From contig CP051244.1 in assembly GCA_017795045.1 (NCBI GenBank), positions 29,876 to 93,875 of the forward strand: a DNA stretch of 64,000 bases, in the 5' to 3' direction. This DNA is from Allomuricauda sp. GTDB lineage: Bacteria; Bacteroidota; Bacteroidia; Flavobacteriales; Flavobacteriaceae. Positions 15,209-24,796 of this stretch are shown here, piece by piece. The stretch's first letter is position 1. Each line of letters opens with the position of its first letter. The notes beneath the pieces are model-generated. The model had not been told where the DNA came from. It saw only the letters and a program-made list of their open reading frames with translations, and did no database searches. The position numbers and the translations under genes were made by a program.

Positions 15209-15904
15209 ATGAAACTAAAGGTCTGCGGCATGAACCAAAATCCCTTGGAGGTGGCCCAATTGCAACCCGACTATCTGGGCTTCATTTTTTGGGAACCTTC
15301 TGCACGCTTTTTTGAAGGCAACATGCCCAATGTACCCAAATCCATCAAAAAAATAGGGGTGTTCGTGGATGCCCCTTTGGAGGAAGTTTTGGAAAAAGTT
15401 GCACAATACCAATTGGATGCCGTACAACTTCATGGCAAGGAAAGTGTTGCTTATTGTGATGCTTTACGTCATGCTGAACTGGTTTCAGCATCACATAAGG
15501 ATGAGACCCCGAAACAAGTTCGGGGTGACGGGATAGAAATCATCAAGGTTTTTTCCATCAAGGACAATTTTGATTTCTCCATTTTGAAAGAGTACGAAGC
15601 GGTATGCGATTATTTCTTGTTCGACACCAAAGGCAAACTGCCCGGTGGGAATGGTTACACCTTTGACTGGTCCGTCTTGGAGAACTATCCATCCACCAAA
15701 CCCTTCTTTTTAAGCGGGGGCATTGGGTTGGAATCCGTTGAAAAATTGAAAGAATTTAGGAACAGTCCGGCCTCAACATACTGTTACGCCATCGACGTCA
15801 ACAGTAGATTTGAGACCCAACCCGGACTAAAAAACATAGCGTCATTGAAAGCGTTCCAAGAAGCACTCAACGACCATTTACAACTTAAAACTGATAACGA
15901 ATGA
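15209..15904 (+). CDS. trpF: Phosphoribosylanthranilate isomerase carrying an in-frame repeat insertion
   Basis: A 231-residue TIM barrel that isomerises PRA to CdRP. Family motifs: KVCGMNQ near the N-terminus (catalytic Cys), [30 protein letters not shown] and [12 protein letters not shown]. After CDAL the chain carries [20 protein letters not shown], which is the translation of a palindromic repeat (15468-15529) and is absent from ordinary TrpF. That makes the protein about 20 residues longer than usual. The insertion sits on a surface-loop-like position before EIIKVFSI, so activity may survive. The stop overlaps the trpB ATG by 4 nt. Confidence 0.93.
   Translation: MKLKVCGMNQNPLEVAQLQPDYLGFIFWEPSARFFEGNMPNVPKSIKKIGVFVDAPLEEVLEKVAQYQLDAVQLHGKESVAYCDALRHAELVSASHKDETPKQVRGDGIEIIKVFSIKDNFDFSILKEYEAVCDYFLFDTKGKLPGGNGYTFDWSVLENYPSTKPFFLSGGIGLESVEKLKEFRNSPASTYCYAIDVNSRFETQPGLKNIASLKAFQEALNDHLQLKTDNE
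15468..15529 (+). repeat. Palindromic repeat inserted within the trpF coding frame
   Basis: Two hairpins: ATGCTGAA (15471-15478) / TTCAGCAT (15484-15491) and ACCCCGAA (15506-15513) / TTCGGGGT (15519-15526), bounded by GTCAT and GTGAC. This is the type of two-hairpin repeat scattered in many Bacteroidota genomes. Here it is read through as protein. Confidence 0.85.
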
Positions 15905-17082
15905 CGTATCACGCTGATGAAAGGGGCTATTACGGTGAATTTGGGGGTGCCTATATCCCAGAAATGCTTTACCCCAATTGCGAGGAACTCCGGCAAAACT
16001 ACCTCCGTATCATGGCGGAGCCTTCCTTTCAGGAAGAATTCCATCAATTGTTGAAGGATTATGTGGGCCGGCCCACCCCACTCTATTTTGCCAAACGCCT
16101 TTCCGAAAAATACAACACCAAAATCTACCTAAAACGGGAAGATTTGTGCCATACTGGGGCACACAAGGTCAACAACACCATTGGCCAGATTTTGATGGCC
16201 AAAAAATTGGGCAAAAACCGAATCATTGCCGAGACCGGCGCCGGTCAGCATGGAGTGGCAACGGCCACCGTCTGTGCACTGATGGGCATCAAATGTGTGG
16301 TGTATATGGGTGAAATCGATATTGCCAGACAAGCGCCCAATGTGGCCCGCATGAAAATGCTGGGAGCCGAAGTACGCCCGGCTCTATCAGGCAGTAGGAC
16401 CCTTAAGGATGCTACCAACGAGGCCATCCGCGATTGGATCAACAACCCGGTGGACACCCATTATATTATTGGTTCGGTAGTGGGACCCCACCCCTACCCA
16501 GATATGGTGGCTCGTTTTCAGTCCGTGATTTCTGAAGAGGTCAAATCCCAACTTCAGGAAAAGGAAGGTCGTGAAAATCCAGATTATGTAGTGGCCTGTG
16601 TGGGAGGTGGAAGCAACGCCGCGGGAGCCTTCTATCATTATTTGGATGAACCCGAGGTAGGCATCATTGCCGTTGAGGCCGCCGGGAAAGGCATCCATTC
16701 CGGGGAAAGTGCCGCCACCTCAGCACTTGGTAAAGTAGGGATCATTCATGGCAGCAAGACCTTGTTGATGCAAACAGCGGATGGGCAGATCACGGAACCG
16801 TATTCCATTTCCGCCGGACTGGACTACCCAGGTGTTGGACCACTGCATGCCCATCTATATGTTTCGGGAAGAGGTGAGTTTATTTCCATTACGGATGATG
16901 AGGCCATGAAGGCTGGATTGGGACTTTGTGAATTGGAAGGTATCATTCCCGCTATAGAATCGTCCCACGCACTCGCCATTTTTGAGGATAGAAAGTTCAA
17001 AGAGGAAGACATTGTTGTGGTGAACCTATCCGGACGAGGCGACAAGGACCTACAGAATTACATTGATTATTTCAACCTATAA
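15901..17082 (+). CDS. trpB: Tryptophan synthase beta subunit
   Basis: A 393-residue PLP enzyme joining indole and serine. It starts [15 protein letters not shown]; the PLP lysine is in [13 protein letters not shown], the catalytic Glu region in [15 protein letters not shown], the phosphate-binding loop in [10 protein letters not shown]. It overlaps the trpF stop by 4 nt (ATGA), implying translational coupling. Length is normal. Confidence 0.97.
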   Translation: MTYHADERGYYGEFGGAYIPEMLYPNCEELRQNYLRIMAEPSFQEEFHQLLKDYVGRPTPLYFAKRLSEKYNTKIYLKREDLCHTGAHKVNNTIGQILMAKKLGKNRIIAETGAGQHGVATATVCALMGIKCVVYMGEIDIARQAPNVARMKMLGAEVRPALSGSRTLKDATNEAIRDWINNPVDTHYIIGSVVGPHPYPDMVARFQSVISEEVKSQLQEKEGRENPDYVVACVGGGSNAAGAFYHYLDEPEVGIIAVEAAGKGIHSGESAATSALGKVGIIHGSKTLLMQTADGQITEPYSISAGLDYPGVGPLHAHLYVSGRGEFISITDDEAMKAGLGLCELEGIIPAIESSHALAIFEDRKFKEEDIVVVNLSGRGDKDLQNYIDYFNL

Positions 17083-17090
17083 GGATAGAT

Positions 17091-17158
17091 GTCATTCCTG
17101 CGAAAGCAGGAATCCAATGCTAGATTGAAAATGGATTCCGCATCAGGTGCGGAATGAC
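17091..17158 (+). repeat. Palindromic intercistronic repeat between trpB and trpA
   Basis: Bounded by GTCATTCC and GGAATGAC. Two perfect 8-bp hairpins: ATTCCTGC (17094-17101) / GCAGGAAT (17106-17113) and ATTCCGCA (17135-17142) / TGCGGAAT (17148-17155). The clearest BIME-like copy in the window. Confidence 0.85.
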
Positions 17159-17174
17159 AAAAACAAAGTTTAAC

Positions 17175-17936
17175 ATGAACAGAATCAAACAAAAACTGCA
17201 AGAGGACAAAAAAATCCTTTCCATCTATTTTACCGCGGGTTATCCCCAGTTGAACGATACCGTAAAAATCATCCAGGATCTAGAGAAGAACGGGGTGGAC
17301 CTTATTGAAATTGGATTGCCCTTTAGCGATCCCTTGGCGGATGGACCTACCATTCAGGAAAGTTCCACCATCGCCCTAAAAAATGGGATGCATACCGAAC
17401 TGCTCTTTGAGCAACTCAAGGATATACGGGAAACCGTTTCCATTCCCTTGATCATCATGGGGTATTTCAATCCAGTTTTTCAATACGGGGTGGAGGCCTT
17501 TTGTCAAAAATGTCAGGAAATAGGAATTGATGGGCTTATTTTGCCTGATTTGCCCTTGGATGTCTACCAAGAGGAATACGAACCTATCTTTAAAAAATAT
17601 GGATTGATCAATGTGTTTTTGATCACCCCCCAAACCAGTGAGGCACGGGTTAGGGCCATTGACAAGGCTTCGGACGGATTTATTTACATGGTGAGCTCTG
17701 CGAGCACCACTGGGGCCAAATCGGGTTTTGGGGCCGAACAGACCCAATATTTTAATCGTATTGCCTCCATGGAACTGAACAATCCCCAAATTGTGGGCTT
17801 CGGTATCAGTAATTCCGAAACGTTTGATCAAGCCACCAAAAATACCAAAGGAGCGATCATTGGTTCGGCCTTCATCAAACACTTGACCCAAAATGGAGTT
17901 GAGCAAATCGGTGATTTTGTAAATCAAATTCGTTAA
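17175..17936 (+). CDS. trpA: Tryptophan synthase alpha subunit
   Basis: A 253-residue TIM barrel that cleaves indole-3-glycerol phosphate to indole. Motifs: IYFTAGYPQ, DLIEIGLPFSDPLADGP (catalytic Glu), GLILPDLPLDVY (catalytic Asp) and the glycine loops VSSASTTGAKSG and VGFGISNSETF. I start at MNRIKQKLQED. An ATG 21 nt upstream lies inside the palindromic repeat and adds MTKTKFN, which is not family sequence. Last trp gene; an M20 peptidase follows 33 nt later. Confidence 0.96.
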   Translation: MNRIKQKLQEDKKILSIYFTAGYPQLNDTVKIIQDLEKNGVDLIEIGLPFSDPLADGPTIQESSTIALKNGMHTELLFEQLKDIRETVSIPLIIMGYFNPVFQYGVEAFCQKCQEIGIDGLILPDLPLDVYQEEYEPIFKKYGLINVFLITPQTSEARVRAIDKASDGFIYMVSSASTTGAKSGFGAEQTQYFNRIASMELNNPQIVGFGISNSETFDQATKNTKGAIIGSAFIKHLTQNGVEQIGDFVNQIR

Positions 17937-17969
17937 TTTTCGTGTTCAAAAAACAACCCGAGAATTACT

Positions 17970-19466
17970 ATGAAAAAAGCTATCTTTTTCCTTTTTACCA
18001 TATGCTCCTTTTCTGTTTTTGCACAAGATGAAGTGGCCATAAAAAGTCAAGTGGCCCAAGCCATTACAGAGCTTAGGGATTTCATTTCCATTCCCAATGA
18101 CGCCCTAAATGCCGATGACATTGATGACAATGTGCTTTGGCTAAAGCGAAAATTCAGTGAGCGTGGTTTTAACACCGCAGTGTTGGAAACCGAAAACATG
18201 CCTTTGTTCTTTGCGGCTTTACCCATTGAAGATGATAAACCTACCATGCTCATCTATATGCATTTTGATGGGCAGTCCGTGGACCCTTCCAAATGGGACC
18301 AGCCCAATCCGTATGAAGTTGTATTGAAGGCGCCGGATGGGGATGGGTTCAAGACGGTTTCTTTTGACGAGTTAAATGATGACATCAATTATGACTGGCG
18401 ACTTTTTGGGCGTTCCACTTCGGATGACAAATCGCCCATTGTCATGTTGTTGAACACCATCGACCTGCTTAAAAAAGAAGGGGCACAAATTCCGTTTAAC
18501 GTCAAGGTCATTTTGGACGGTGAGGAAGAAAAAAGCAGTAAACCTCTACCCAAGGCCGTAAAACAATATCGTGAATTGCTGGAGGCCGATTTCTTGGTCA
18601 TTGCCGATGGTCCTGTACATGCTTCAGGAGACCCTACTGTGGTCTATGGATGTCGCGGCATAACCACACTTACCCTAACCACCTATGGCCCGGTAAAGCC
18701 ACAACATAGTGGTCATTATGGGAATTATGCACCCAATCCAGGCTTTCAATTGGCCCAATTGTTGGCCAGCATGAAAGATGCCCATGGCAAAGTGACCATT
18801 TCTGGATATTATGATGGCATCTCCATAGATGAACCCACCATGGCCATATTAAAGAGTGTACCGGATAGCGATGCGGAGATATCGGACAAACTACAGTTCA
18901 AATCTGCCGAACAAGTAGGTGGCTTTTACCAAGAGGCCTTGCAATATCCCTCTTTGAACATCCGTGGGATGGGGTCGGGTTGGATCGGGGAAAAAGCCCG
19001 AACCATTGTTCCGGAAAGTGCCACAGCAGAGCTTGACCTTCGTTTGGTAGTGGAAACTGACGGTAATCGGCTGAAGAAATTGGTGAAAGACCATATTGCC
19101 CAACAAGGCTATCAGGTCTTGGACCACATACCCACCAAGGCGGAACGAATGGCCTATGAAAAAGTGGTCACAGTGACCGAAGAAAGTGTCACCGATGCCT
19201 TCCGAACCGATTTGGACAACCCCTATGGCCAGTTTTTAGTGAATACTTTAAAGGATACTTTTGGAAAGGATGTCATTCAAATCCGGACCACGGGAGGAAC
19301 AGTCCCCATTGCCCCCTTTATCAACGAATTGAAGATTCCCGCATTCATTGTTCCCATGGTAAACCCGGACAACAACCAGCACAGTCCCAATGAAAACTTG
19401 AAAATTGGACAACTGGCGTACGGCATCAAGACTTTTTATGGGATACTTACCACTAAGATGGACTAA
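17970..19466 (+). CDS. Secreted M20-family metallopeptidase
   Basis: A 498-residue protein with signal peptide (MKKAIFFLFTICSFSVFAQ). Metal-site motifs of the M20 fold are visible: MLIYMHFDGQSVD, GRSTSDDKSPIVM, LDGEEEKSS with the catalytic Glu pair, then a C-terminal metal His region NPDNNQHSPNENLKIG. It probably hydrolyses dipeptides or acylated amino acids in the periplasm. It is only 33 nt from trpA and may be read with it, but no functional link is evident. Its 3' end overlaps the opposing glycosylase-like gene by 14 nt. Confidence 0.87.
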   Translation: MKKAIFFLFTICSFSVFAQDEVAIKSQVAQAITELRDFISIPNDALNADDIDDNVLWLKRKFSERGFNTAVLETENMPLFFAALPIEDDKPTMLIYMHFDGQSVDPSKWDQPNPYEVVLKAPDGDGFKTVSFDELNDDINYDWRLFGRSTSDDKSPIVMLLNTIDLLKKEGAQIPFNVKVILDGEEEKSSKPLPKAVKQYRELLEADFLVIADGPVHASGDPTVVYGCRGITTLTLTTYGPVKPQHSGHYGNYAPNPGFQLAQLLASMKDAHGKVTISGYYDGISIDEPTMAILKSVPDSDAEISDKLQFKSAEQVGGFYQEALQYPSLNIRGMGSGWIGEKARTIVPESATAELDLRLVVETDGNRLKKLVKDHIAQQGYQVLDHIPTKAERMAYEKVVTVTEESVTDAFRTDLDNPYGQFLVNTLKDTFGKDVIQIRTTGGTVPIAPFINELKIPAFIVPMVNPDNNQHSPNENLKIGQLAYGIKTFYGILTTKMD

Positions 19467-20181
19467 AAAACTCCCTATACTGCATGACCCTGAAATCAAT
19501 CGTGTTGAATTCAGGGTTCTTACTTTTAAGTTGTTTGTACAGGGCTAAGCTGCCTACAGCTCGGTTAGCCGCCCCAGAAGGAGCTGTCAGGGATACCGTC
19601 TTAATAGTTCTCGACTGCGCTCGAACTGACAATGAACTTGAAATGACAGGCAATTCCAACTCATGGATTCTTGGCACCTCATTGGATATTACTTTCAATT
19701 TTAAATTGTGTTCTTTCAATAGTCTCCTGAAAAAGTATTCGGGGCCATTTTTGCTATTTCCTCCTGTAAACAAAAGGGTTTCAATATTGGGGTATTGTCG
19801 TAAATACCCTAGCATATCCCGAAGTACCACGTTCTGCATCCCCAAATCCGAGGCATCTATTTTTTCCCGCTCCGCACTATGGACAATATCACAGACCCCT
19901 ATTCTCTGTTCCAACAAAAAGGTTTTACGCTGTTCAACAGCCTCTGCGGTGGTTTCATACTTGAGCCCCAAATTGAAAATACGGTCCAAAATGGGCCATA
20001 ACTGCCCATTGCAGCTTCCGTAACAGAAATCCACATCCTCCGGTCTTAATTCCCCAGTGGTGAAACGCGGTGGTGGCAAAGTGCCCACAATTAATTTCGT
20101 GGCCTCTGGAAACAGGAAGGGCTCATAAGGATGGGTATGCAGAAATGGCTTTGAACTCAATACTCCATATTTTGAACCCAA
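19453..20181 (-). CDS. Uracil-DNA glycosylase-superfamily protein with in-frame repeat insertion
   Basis: A 242-residue frame opening with TTG. Family features: THPYEPFLFPEATKLIVGTLPPPRF, FCYGSCNGQLWPIL, TLLFTGGNSKNG and the C-terminal LTAPSGAANRAVGSLALY, resembling UDG-like proteins of the mismatch or deoxyinosine glycosylase type. Between HELEL and RTIKTVSLTAPSG sits PVISSSLSVRAQS, the translation of a genomic repeat (19606-19650). Related proteins join these segments with a much shorter linker. Whether the insertion disturbs the DNA-binding loop is unknown. 16 nt downstream of ppc. Confidence 0.72.
   Translation of the reverse strand: MGSKYGVLSSKPFLHTHPYEPFLFPEATKLIVGTLPPPRFTTGELRPEDVDFCYGSCNGQLWPILDRIFNLGLKYETTAEAVEQRKTFLLEQRIGVCDIVHSAEREKIDASDLGMQNVVLRDMLGYLRQYPNIETLLFTGGNSKNGPEYFFRRLLKEHNLKLKVISNEVPRIHELELPVISSSLSVRAQSRTIKTVSLTAPSGAANRAVGSLALYKQLKSKNPEFNTIDFRVMQYREFFSPS
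19606..19650 (-). repeat. Palindromic repeat fragment inside the glycosylase coding frame
   Basis: The minus strand reads TGTCATTTCAAG, then TGTCAGTTCGAGCGCAGTCG and AGAACT, sharing GAGCGCAGTCGA with the repeat after trpG (13443-13534). It is read in frame as VISSSLSVRAQS. Confidence 0.75.
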
Positions 20182-20197
20182 AAAAAGGGGCTAAGCC

Positions 20198-22744
20198 TTA
20201 GGCCGAGTTCCTACTCGCGTTAATGTTACCGTATAGTGATCGCGTCACTATCTTTTCATACAACCCCTTGAATTCCGAGTTTTGGGTGATGTGGTACAAC
20301 GCATTTTGCTGAATGACCAACAAAGGCAATACAATCTTCTCCCTAATCTTTACGGATTCCCTGGAAACTTCCTCGTCCTCCATCAAGATTTTCTGCCCAG
20401 AAATCTGAAGCAACATTTTTTGGGACAACTGGAATTCACTGTGCAGAATGTCCCAGAACTCACCAAACTCTGGATCTTCCTTCATGTAGCTGGTCAGGTC
20501 AAAATTGGTTTTGGCCAAGGACATCATACTGTTGTGCATCAACGCCCTAAAAAATGGCACCTCCTTGTACAATTTTTTGATTTCGTTGAGCTTGCCCTCT
20601 TGTTTCAGTTGTTGAATGGCCGTCCCCAATCCAAAATAGCCAGGGACATTTTGTTTCAACTGGCTCCAAGACCCCACAAAAGAGATGGCACGTAAATCGG
20701 ATAAGGTGAGTTGCTTTTTATTCCCCCGCTTGCCCGGTCTACTACCAATATTGGCCTTGGTATAATATTTTAAAGTACTGCGATGCTCCAAATACGGAAT
20801 GAACTTTTCATGCTGTTTCAATGCATCGTATTTGTTGAAACTCAATTCTGAAAGTTCCTCTATCAATTTGCGTTGGGCCGCTGTAATGGTATGTTCCTTT
20901 CCAAAAAGGTTATTGCGCAGACCAGCGGTGAGCAACTGTTCGGAATTGTGTTTGAACTGCTCTTTGGTACCATAGGTACTGGTTATGGTCTGACCTTGAA
21001 TGGTAAGTTGAATCTCATGGTTGGCCACATCCTTGGTCTGGGCGGCATAGAACCTGTGGGTCTTTCCTCCTCCTCGCGCCGGTGGTCCACCCCTACCATC
21101 AAAGAAAATGGCTTTAATCCCATTCTTCTTACATACCTTGCTCAGGGTTTCCTTGGTCTTGAGAATGGACCAGTTGGCCTTGAGGTAACCTCCATCCTTT
21201 GTGCCGTCCGAAAAGCCCAACATAATGGTATGGGTCTCATTTCTTCGCTCCAAATGTTCCCTATATTTTGGAATCTGGAACAAGGTCTGCATTACCTCTT
21301 CCGAAGCTTCCATCCCTTTCATGGTCTCGAATAAAGGGATGATATCAAAAGTGATATCTTTTTCATCCCAGCCACTCCATCGGAATAGACCGAACACGAA
21401 CAGAACAGCAAAAATATCCTCGGAGTTACTGATGATGTATCGATTACATCCTTCTTCCCCATTCTTCTTCTGGATATCCTTTAATTGTTGGATGTTCAGA
21501 ATGGTATCTTTTACAATCTCCTCGTCGTAATCGTTGGGGTTGAGTTGCAAGTCCTTGTGAAGCAGCCATTGTACCAATTCCTCTTCCCGAAGCTCCTCAA
21601 GGTTTTCCTTGATAGCACCTTGTTGCTTCAATATGGTTTCTATGACCAACTTGTGTTTGCTATGATCCTGACGGATATCCAAGGTGGCAAAATGTGTCTT
21701 GAAGATGTGCACCTTATCAATCAAATGGTCCAAGCGGTCCAAATACAGCTCATGATATTCTGCCACCAATTTTTCCCTGATGCTATAGAGACTTTGTATG
21801 ATCTCTTCATAGCCAATGTGCACATCAGCATTGAACATGGCATTGTACAGCTTTTCGCTAAGCTGGTTGATGTCTTCTTGAAGCCCTTTGAACGTCAGCT
21901 TTTTTCTTAAATCCTTTAGTTCATTGTAATAACACTTCATAAGGGTGAGCCTCAACTCATCTGCAACCTTGCGGGTTATATCCGCAGTCACGTAAGGGTT
22001 TCCATCCCGGTCACCACCGGGCCAAAAGCCCAGTTTGATAATGTTATAGTTCTCAAATTCGGCATCCCTAATATTACGCTTCACATATTGGTACAGTTCT
22101 CCAACCGCATCGTAATAGGTATTCCGTAAAATGTATATGATATTCTTGGCCTCATCCAAGGGAGTGGGTTTCTTGGCATTTACCAAAGAAGTAAGTCCCA
22201 ATTGCTGCAAGGTCACATCAATATCGTAAATGCGATCATTGTCTATAAGCGAACGTAATTCTGCAATGATATCCAAAACGGCAGGCGTATAAAACTGGGT
22301 TGGGTGGGCCGTAAGTACAATCCTCGCACTAAAGGTAGACAGCTTTTTGGAGGCCTTGTCCCAATTCTTTGTACGGTTGACCAACTCAAAATAATCCTTA
22401 ATGGTCAATGAGTTGCTGTATTTTTGAAGCTCGGGAAAAGCAGAATCCTCAACACTATCGTACAATACCACTTGGCGCTCTACATACTGGATGATGCGGA
22501 ACATCAAATCCAATCGCTCCTGTTCATCCTCAATTCCAGCAAAATTGGTGAAAAAGACCTCCAAAATTTCTTGGGGATCTTTTCCAGCCTTCAATCCCTT
22601 TTCACATTGATCCAGTAAAAGTGGAATGAGCATCCCCACATTTTCCACATTCTTGTAGGGTAGGCTCAAAAAGAGGCTGTTGTAAATATTGAACTTATTG
22701 GTAACCGATTTTTTAAATTCTTCTAACCGTTTGGACTGCTGCAT
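20198..22744 (-). CDS. ppc: Phosphoenolpyruvate carboxylase (Bacteroidota type)
   Basis: An 848-residue anaplerotic enzyme converting PEP and bicarbonate to oxaloacetate. The catalytic His is in VLTAHPTQFYTP (about residue 146), with further PEPC segments WPGGDRDGNPYVT, MLGFSDGTKDGGYLKANW and the glycine loop FDGRGGPPARGGGKTHRFY, then RPGKRGNKKQLTLSDLRAI. The loop wording differs from the GRGGTxGRGGGP form of proteobacteria but matches what I know of Bacteroidota enzymes. It is shorter than the usual 880-970 residues. Confidence 0.93.
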   Translation of the reverse strand: MQQSKRLEEFKKSVTNKFNIYNSLFLSLPYKNVENVGMLIPLLLDQCEKGLKAGKDPQEILEVFFTNFAGIEDEQERLDLMFRIIQYVERQVVLYDSVEDSAFPELQKYSNSLTIKDYFELVNRTKNWDKASKKLSTFSARIVLTAHPTQFYTPAVLDIIAELRSLIDNDRIYDIDVTLQQLGLTSLVNAKKPTPLDEAKNIIYILRNTYYDAVGELYQYVKRNIRDAEFENYNIIKLGFWPGGDRDGNPYVTADITRKVADELRLTLMKCYYNELKDLRKKLTFKGLQEDINQLSEKLYNAMFNADVHIGYEEIIQSLYSIREKLVAEYHELYLDRLDHLIDKVHIFKTHFATLDIRQDHSKHKLVIETILKQQGAIKENLEELREEELVQWLLHKDLQLNPNDYDEEIVKDTILNIQQLKDIQKKNGEEGCNRYIISNSEDIFAVLFVFGLFRWSGWDEKDITFDIIPLFETMKGMEASEEVMQTLFQIPKYREHLERRNETHTIMLGFSDGTKDGGYLKANWSILKTKETLSKVCKKNGIKAIFFDGRGGPPARGGGKTHRFYAAQTKDVANHEIQLTIQGQTITSTYGTKEQFKHNSEQLLTAGLRNNLFGKEHTITAAQRKLIEELSELSFNKYDALKQHEKFIPYLEHRSTLKYYTKANIGSRPGKRGNKKQLTLSDLRAISFVGSWSQLKQNVPGYFGLGTAIQQLKQEGKLNEIKKLYKEVPFFRALMHNSMMSLAKTNFDLTSYMKEDPEFGEFWDILHSEFQLSQKMLLQISGQKILMEDEEVSRESVKIREKIVLPLLVIQQNALYHITQNSEFKGLYEKIVTRSLYGNINASRNSA

Positions 22745-22915
22745 GTAATTTCGGTGTTTTTCTATTTAATTTGATTGAATTCCCAAAGGTCGTGATAAAT
22801 GACAAACCTTGGGATTAAATTTAAGCGTATCACAATTTAGGAGATGTGCTCCATAAACTTAACACTTGGTAGTATCCTATCCAAAAAAAAGGAACTTTTC
22901 AAGGCCTTACAAGCC

Positions 22916-23677
22916 TTATCTCACAAATACGGGTTGGTTTTCCTTTAGGGTATGCTCCGCGCTGAACGTATAGCCATCATGATCAAAACCTTTGAGGTCT
23001 TCCAAGGTTTTGGCATCGCTGTCTATAATATACCGTACCATGGATCCCCTGGCTTTTTTGGCGAAAAAGCTAATGACCTTTAGCTTATCGTTTTTCCAAT
23101 CCTTAAAAATTGGGGTGATGACCGGCACCTTGAGTTTCTTTTCATCCACAGCGCCAAAATACTCGTTACTGGCCAGATTGATGAACAGCTCATTATCTTC
23201 CAATTCACCGTTCAGATGATCGGTAAGCTCTTTTTTCCAAAACTCGTACAGGTTCTTTTTACGGCCAATTTTCAATTGGGTGCCCATCTCCAACCGGTAG
23301 GGTTGGATCAAATCCAAAGGTCTCAACACCCCATAGAGTCCCGATAAAATCCGCAAGGTATCCTGCAATTTGTCAAGCTTTTTCCCTGGCAGGGTATAGA
23401 CATCCAAGCCTTGGTAAACATCTCCATTGAAAGCGTATACGGCCGGTCTGGCATTTTCCGGGGTAAACGGAGGTGAAAATTGTTGATTGCGTTCCCAGTT
23501 CAACTCGGCAAGCTTATCTGAAATGGACATCAATTGCGATAAGGCTTTTGGCTTCTTTTTTTTCAGGATGGCGTTCAGCTTTTCGGACTGCTCCAAAAAC
23601 TGGGGTTGTGTATATTGTGATGTGGGCAATGCTGTTTCAAAATCAAGCGACTTGGCCGGTGAAATAACAATTTTCAT
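22916..23677 (-). CDS. yaaA: Peroxide stress protein YaaA (UPF0246)
   Basis: A 253-residue protein starting [20 protein letters not shown], the hallmark of YaaA. Other family segments: [49 protein letters not shown] and [18 protein letters not shown]. In E. coli it lowers free iron under peroxide stress and its fold binds DNA. Its 3' side (22865-22915) has a short AAGGC/GCCTT hairpin and a T-rich run on the minus strand that could act as a weak terminator. Confidence 0.93.
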   Translation of the reverse strand: MKIVISPAKSLDFETALPTSQYTQPQFLEQSEKLNAILKKKKPKALSQLMSISDKLAELNWERNQQFSPPFTPENARPAVYAFNGDVYQGLDVYTLPGKKLDKLQDTLRILSGLYGVLRPLDLIQPYRLEMGTQLKIGRKKNLYEFWKKELTDHLNGELEDNELFINLASNEYFGAVDEKKLKVPVITPIFKDWKNDKLKVISFFAKKARGSMVRYIIDSDAKTLEDLKGFDHDGYTFSAEHTLKENQPVFVR

Positions 23678-23765
23678 GGAAATTAATTTTCCGTAAAAAT
23701 AACGAGGATTTTCCTTTTTTTCGCCTTACGGCCATGGGGTTTATCAATCTTAAGATTGAGGTAAC

Positions 23766-24794
23766 CTATGATTCATGGTGCTTGGCATATCCGCGCCATT
23801 TTTCTATACAGTTGACCATGTCTTGGGGCAATTCAGATTCAAAACGCATAAACTCCCCGGTCTTGGGATGCTCAAACCCCAAGGTTTTGGCATGAAGGGC
23901 CTGCCTGGGAAGGGTCTTGAAGGCGTTTTCCACAAACTGTTTGTATTTGGTAAAAGTGGTTCCTTTCAAAATCTTATCTCCTCCATAACGCTCATCGTTG
24001 AAGAGTGTATGGCCAATGTATTTCATGTGGACCCGTATCTGGTGGGTACGGCCCGTTTCCAGTTTGCAAGCAATCAAGGTAACATAGCCCAAACGTTCCA
24101 GCACCTTGTAATGGGTCACGGCCTCCTTGCCTTCATCCCCTTCAGGAAAAACCACCATCTGTAGTCGGTTTTTGGGGTTTCGACCAATGTGCCCTTCAAC
24201 GGTTCCCTCATCTTCTTCCACATTGCCCCATACCAGGGCTACATACTCGCGTTCACTAGACTTTTCAAAAAACTGTTGGGCCAAATGGGTCATGGCCGCC
24301 TCGGTCTTGGCAATGACCAATAACCCAGAGGTATCCTTGTCAATACGGTGCACCAGTCCGGGACGTTCCGAACTATTATTGGGGAGATTGTCAAAATGAT
24401 GGACCAAGGCATTGATCAAGGTACCTGAATAGTTACCATGACCGGGGTGCACCACCATGCCGGCCGGCTTGTTCACCACCAAAAGGGAGTCATCTTCATA
24501 GACAATATCCAAAGGAATATCTTCTGGGGTCAAGAGGAATTCATACGGGGGGTGCTCAAACATCACCTTGACCTCATCCCCTGCCTTTACCTTATAATTT
24601 TGCTTTACTATGGTACCATTTACCCAAATATGACCTTGCTTGGCGGCTTGTTGAATTTTGTTTCGGGTGGCATTTTCAATGAAATTCATCAAAAACTTGT
24701 CCACACGCAAAGGGTCTTGGCCTTTTGATGCCACAAACCTGTGATGCTCAAAGAGGTCTTCCTGCGAAAGTTCTTGGTTGTCCGAATCGTCCAT
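23766..24794 (-). CDS. Large-subunit pseudouridine synthase (RluD-like)
   Basis: A 342-residue RNA-modifying enzyme. It has an N-terminal S4 RNA-binding domain (DKFLMNFIENATRNKIQQAA to GDEVKVMFEHPP) and the catalytic motif PGLVHRIDKDTSGLLVIAKT with the active Asp. It ends GHTLFNDERYGGD ... RQALHAKTLGFEHP, typical of the RluD branch. RluD modifies helix 69 of 23S rRNA; the exact target here is inferred. It is 2 nt downstream of the PASTA gene. Confidence 0.9.
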   Translation of the reverse strand: MDDSDNQELSQEDLFEHHRFVASKGQDPLRVDKFLMNFIENATRNKIQQAAKQGHIWVNGTIVKQNYKVKAGDEVKVMFEHPPYEFLLTPEDIPLDIVYEDDSLLVVNKPAGMVVHPGHGNYSGTLINALVHHFDNLPNNSSERPGLVHRIDKDTSGLLVIAKTEAAMTHLAQQFFEKSSEREYVALVWGNVEEDEGTVEGHIGRNPKNRLQMVVFPEGDEGKEAVTHYKVLERLGYVTLIACKLETGRTHQIRVHMKYIGHTLFNDERYGGDKILKGTTFTKYKQFVENAFKTLPRQALHAKTLGFEHPKTGEFMRFESELPQDMVNCIEKWRGYAKHHES

Positions 24795-24796
24795 GA

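Noticed and set aside
17154-17174. Upstream ATG for trpA
   Set aside because: It lies in the final bases of the palindromic repeat; the family N-terminus begins at MNRIKQKL.
22745-22915. Imperfect TCCCAAaGGT/ACCTTGGGA stem upstream of ppc as a regulatory element
   Set aside because: The stem has a bulge and a long loop, with no competing structure or T run; too weak to call.
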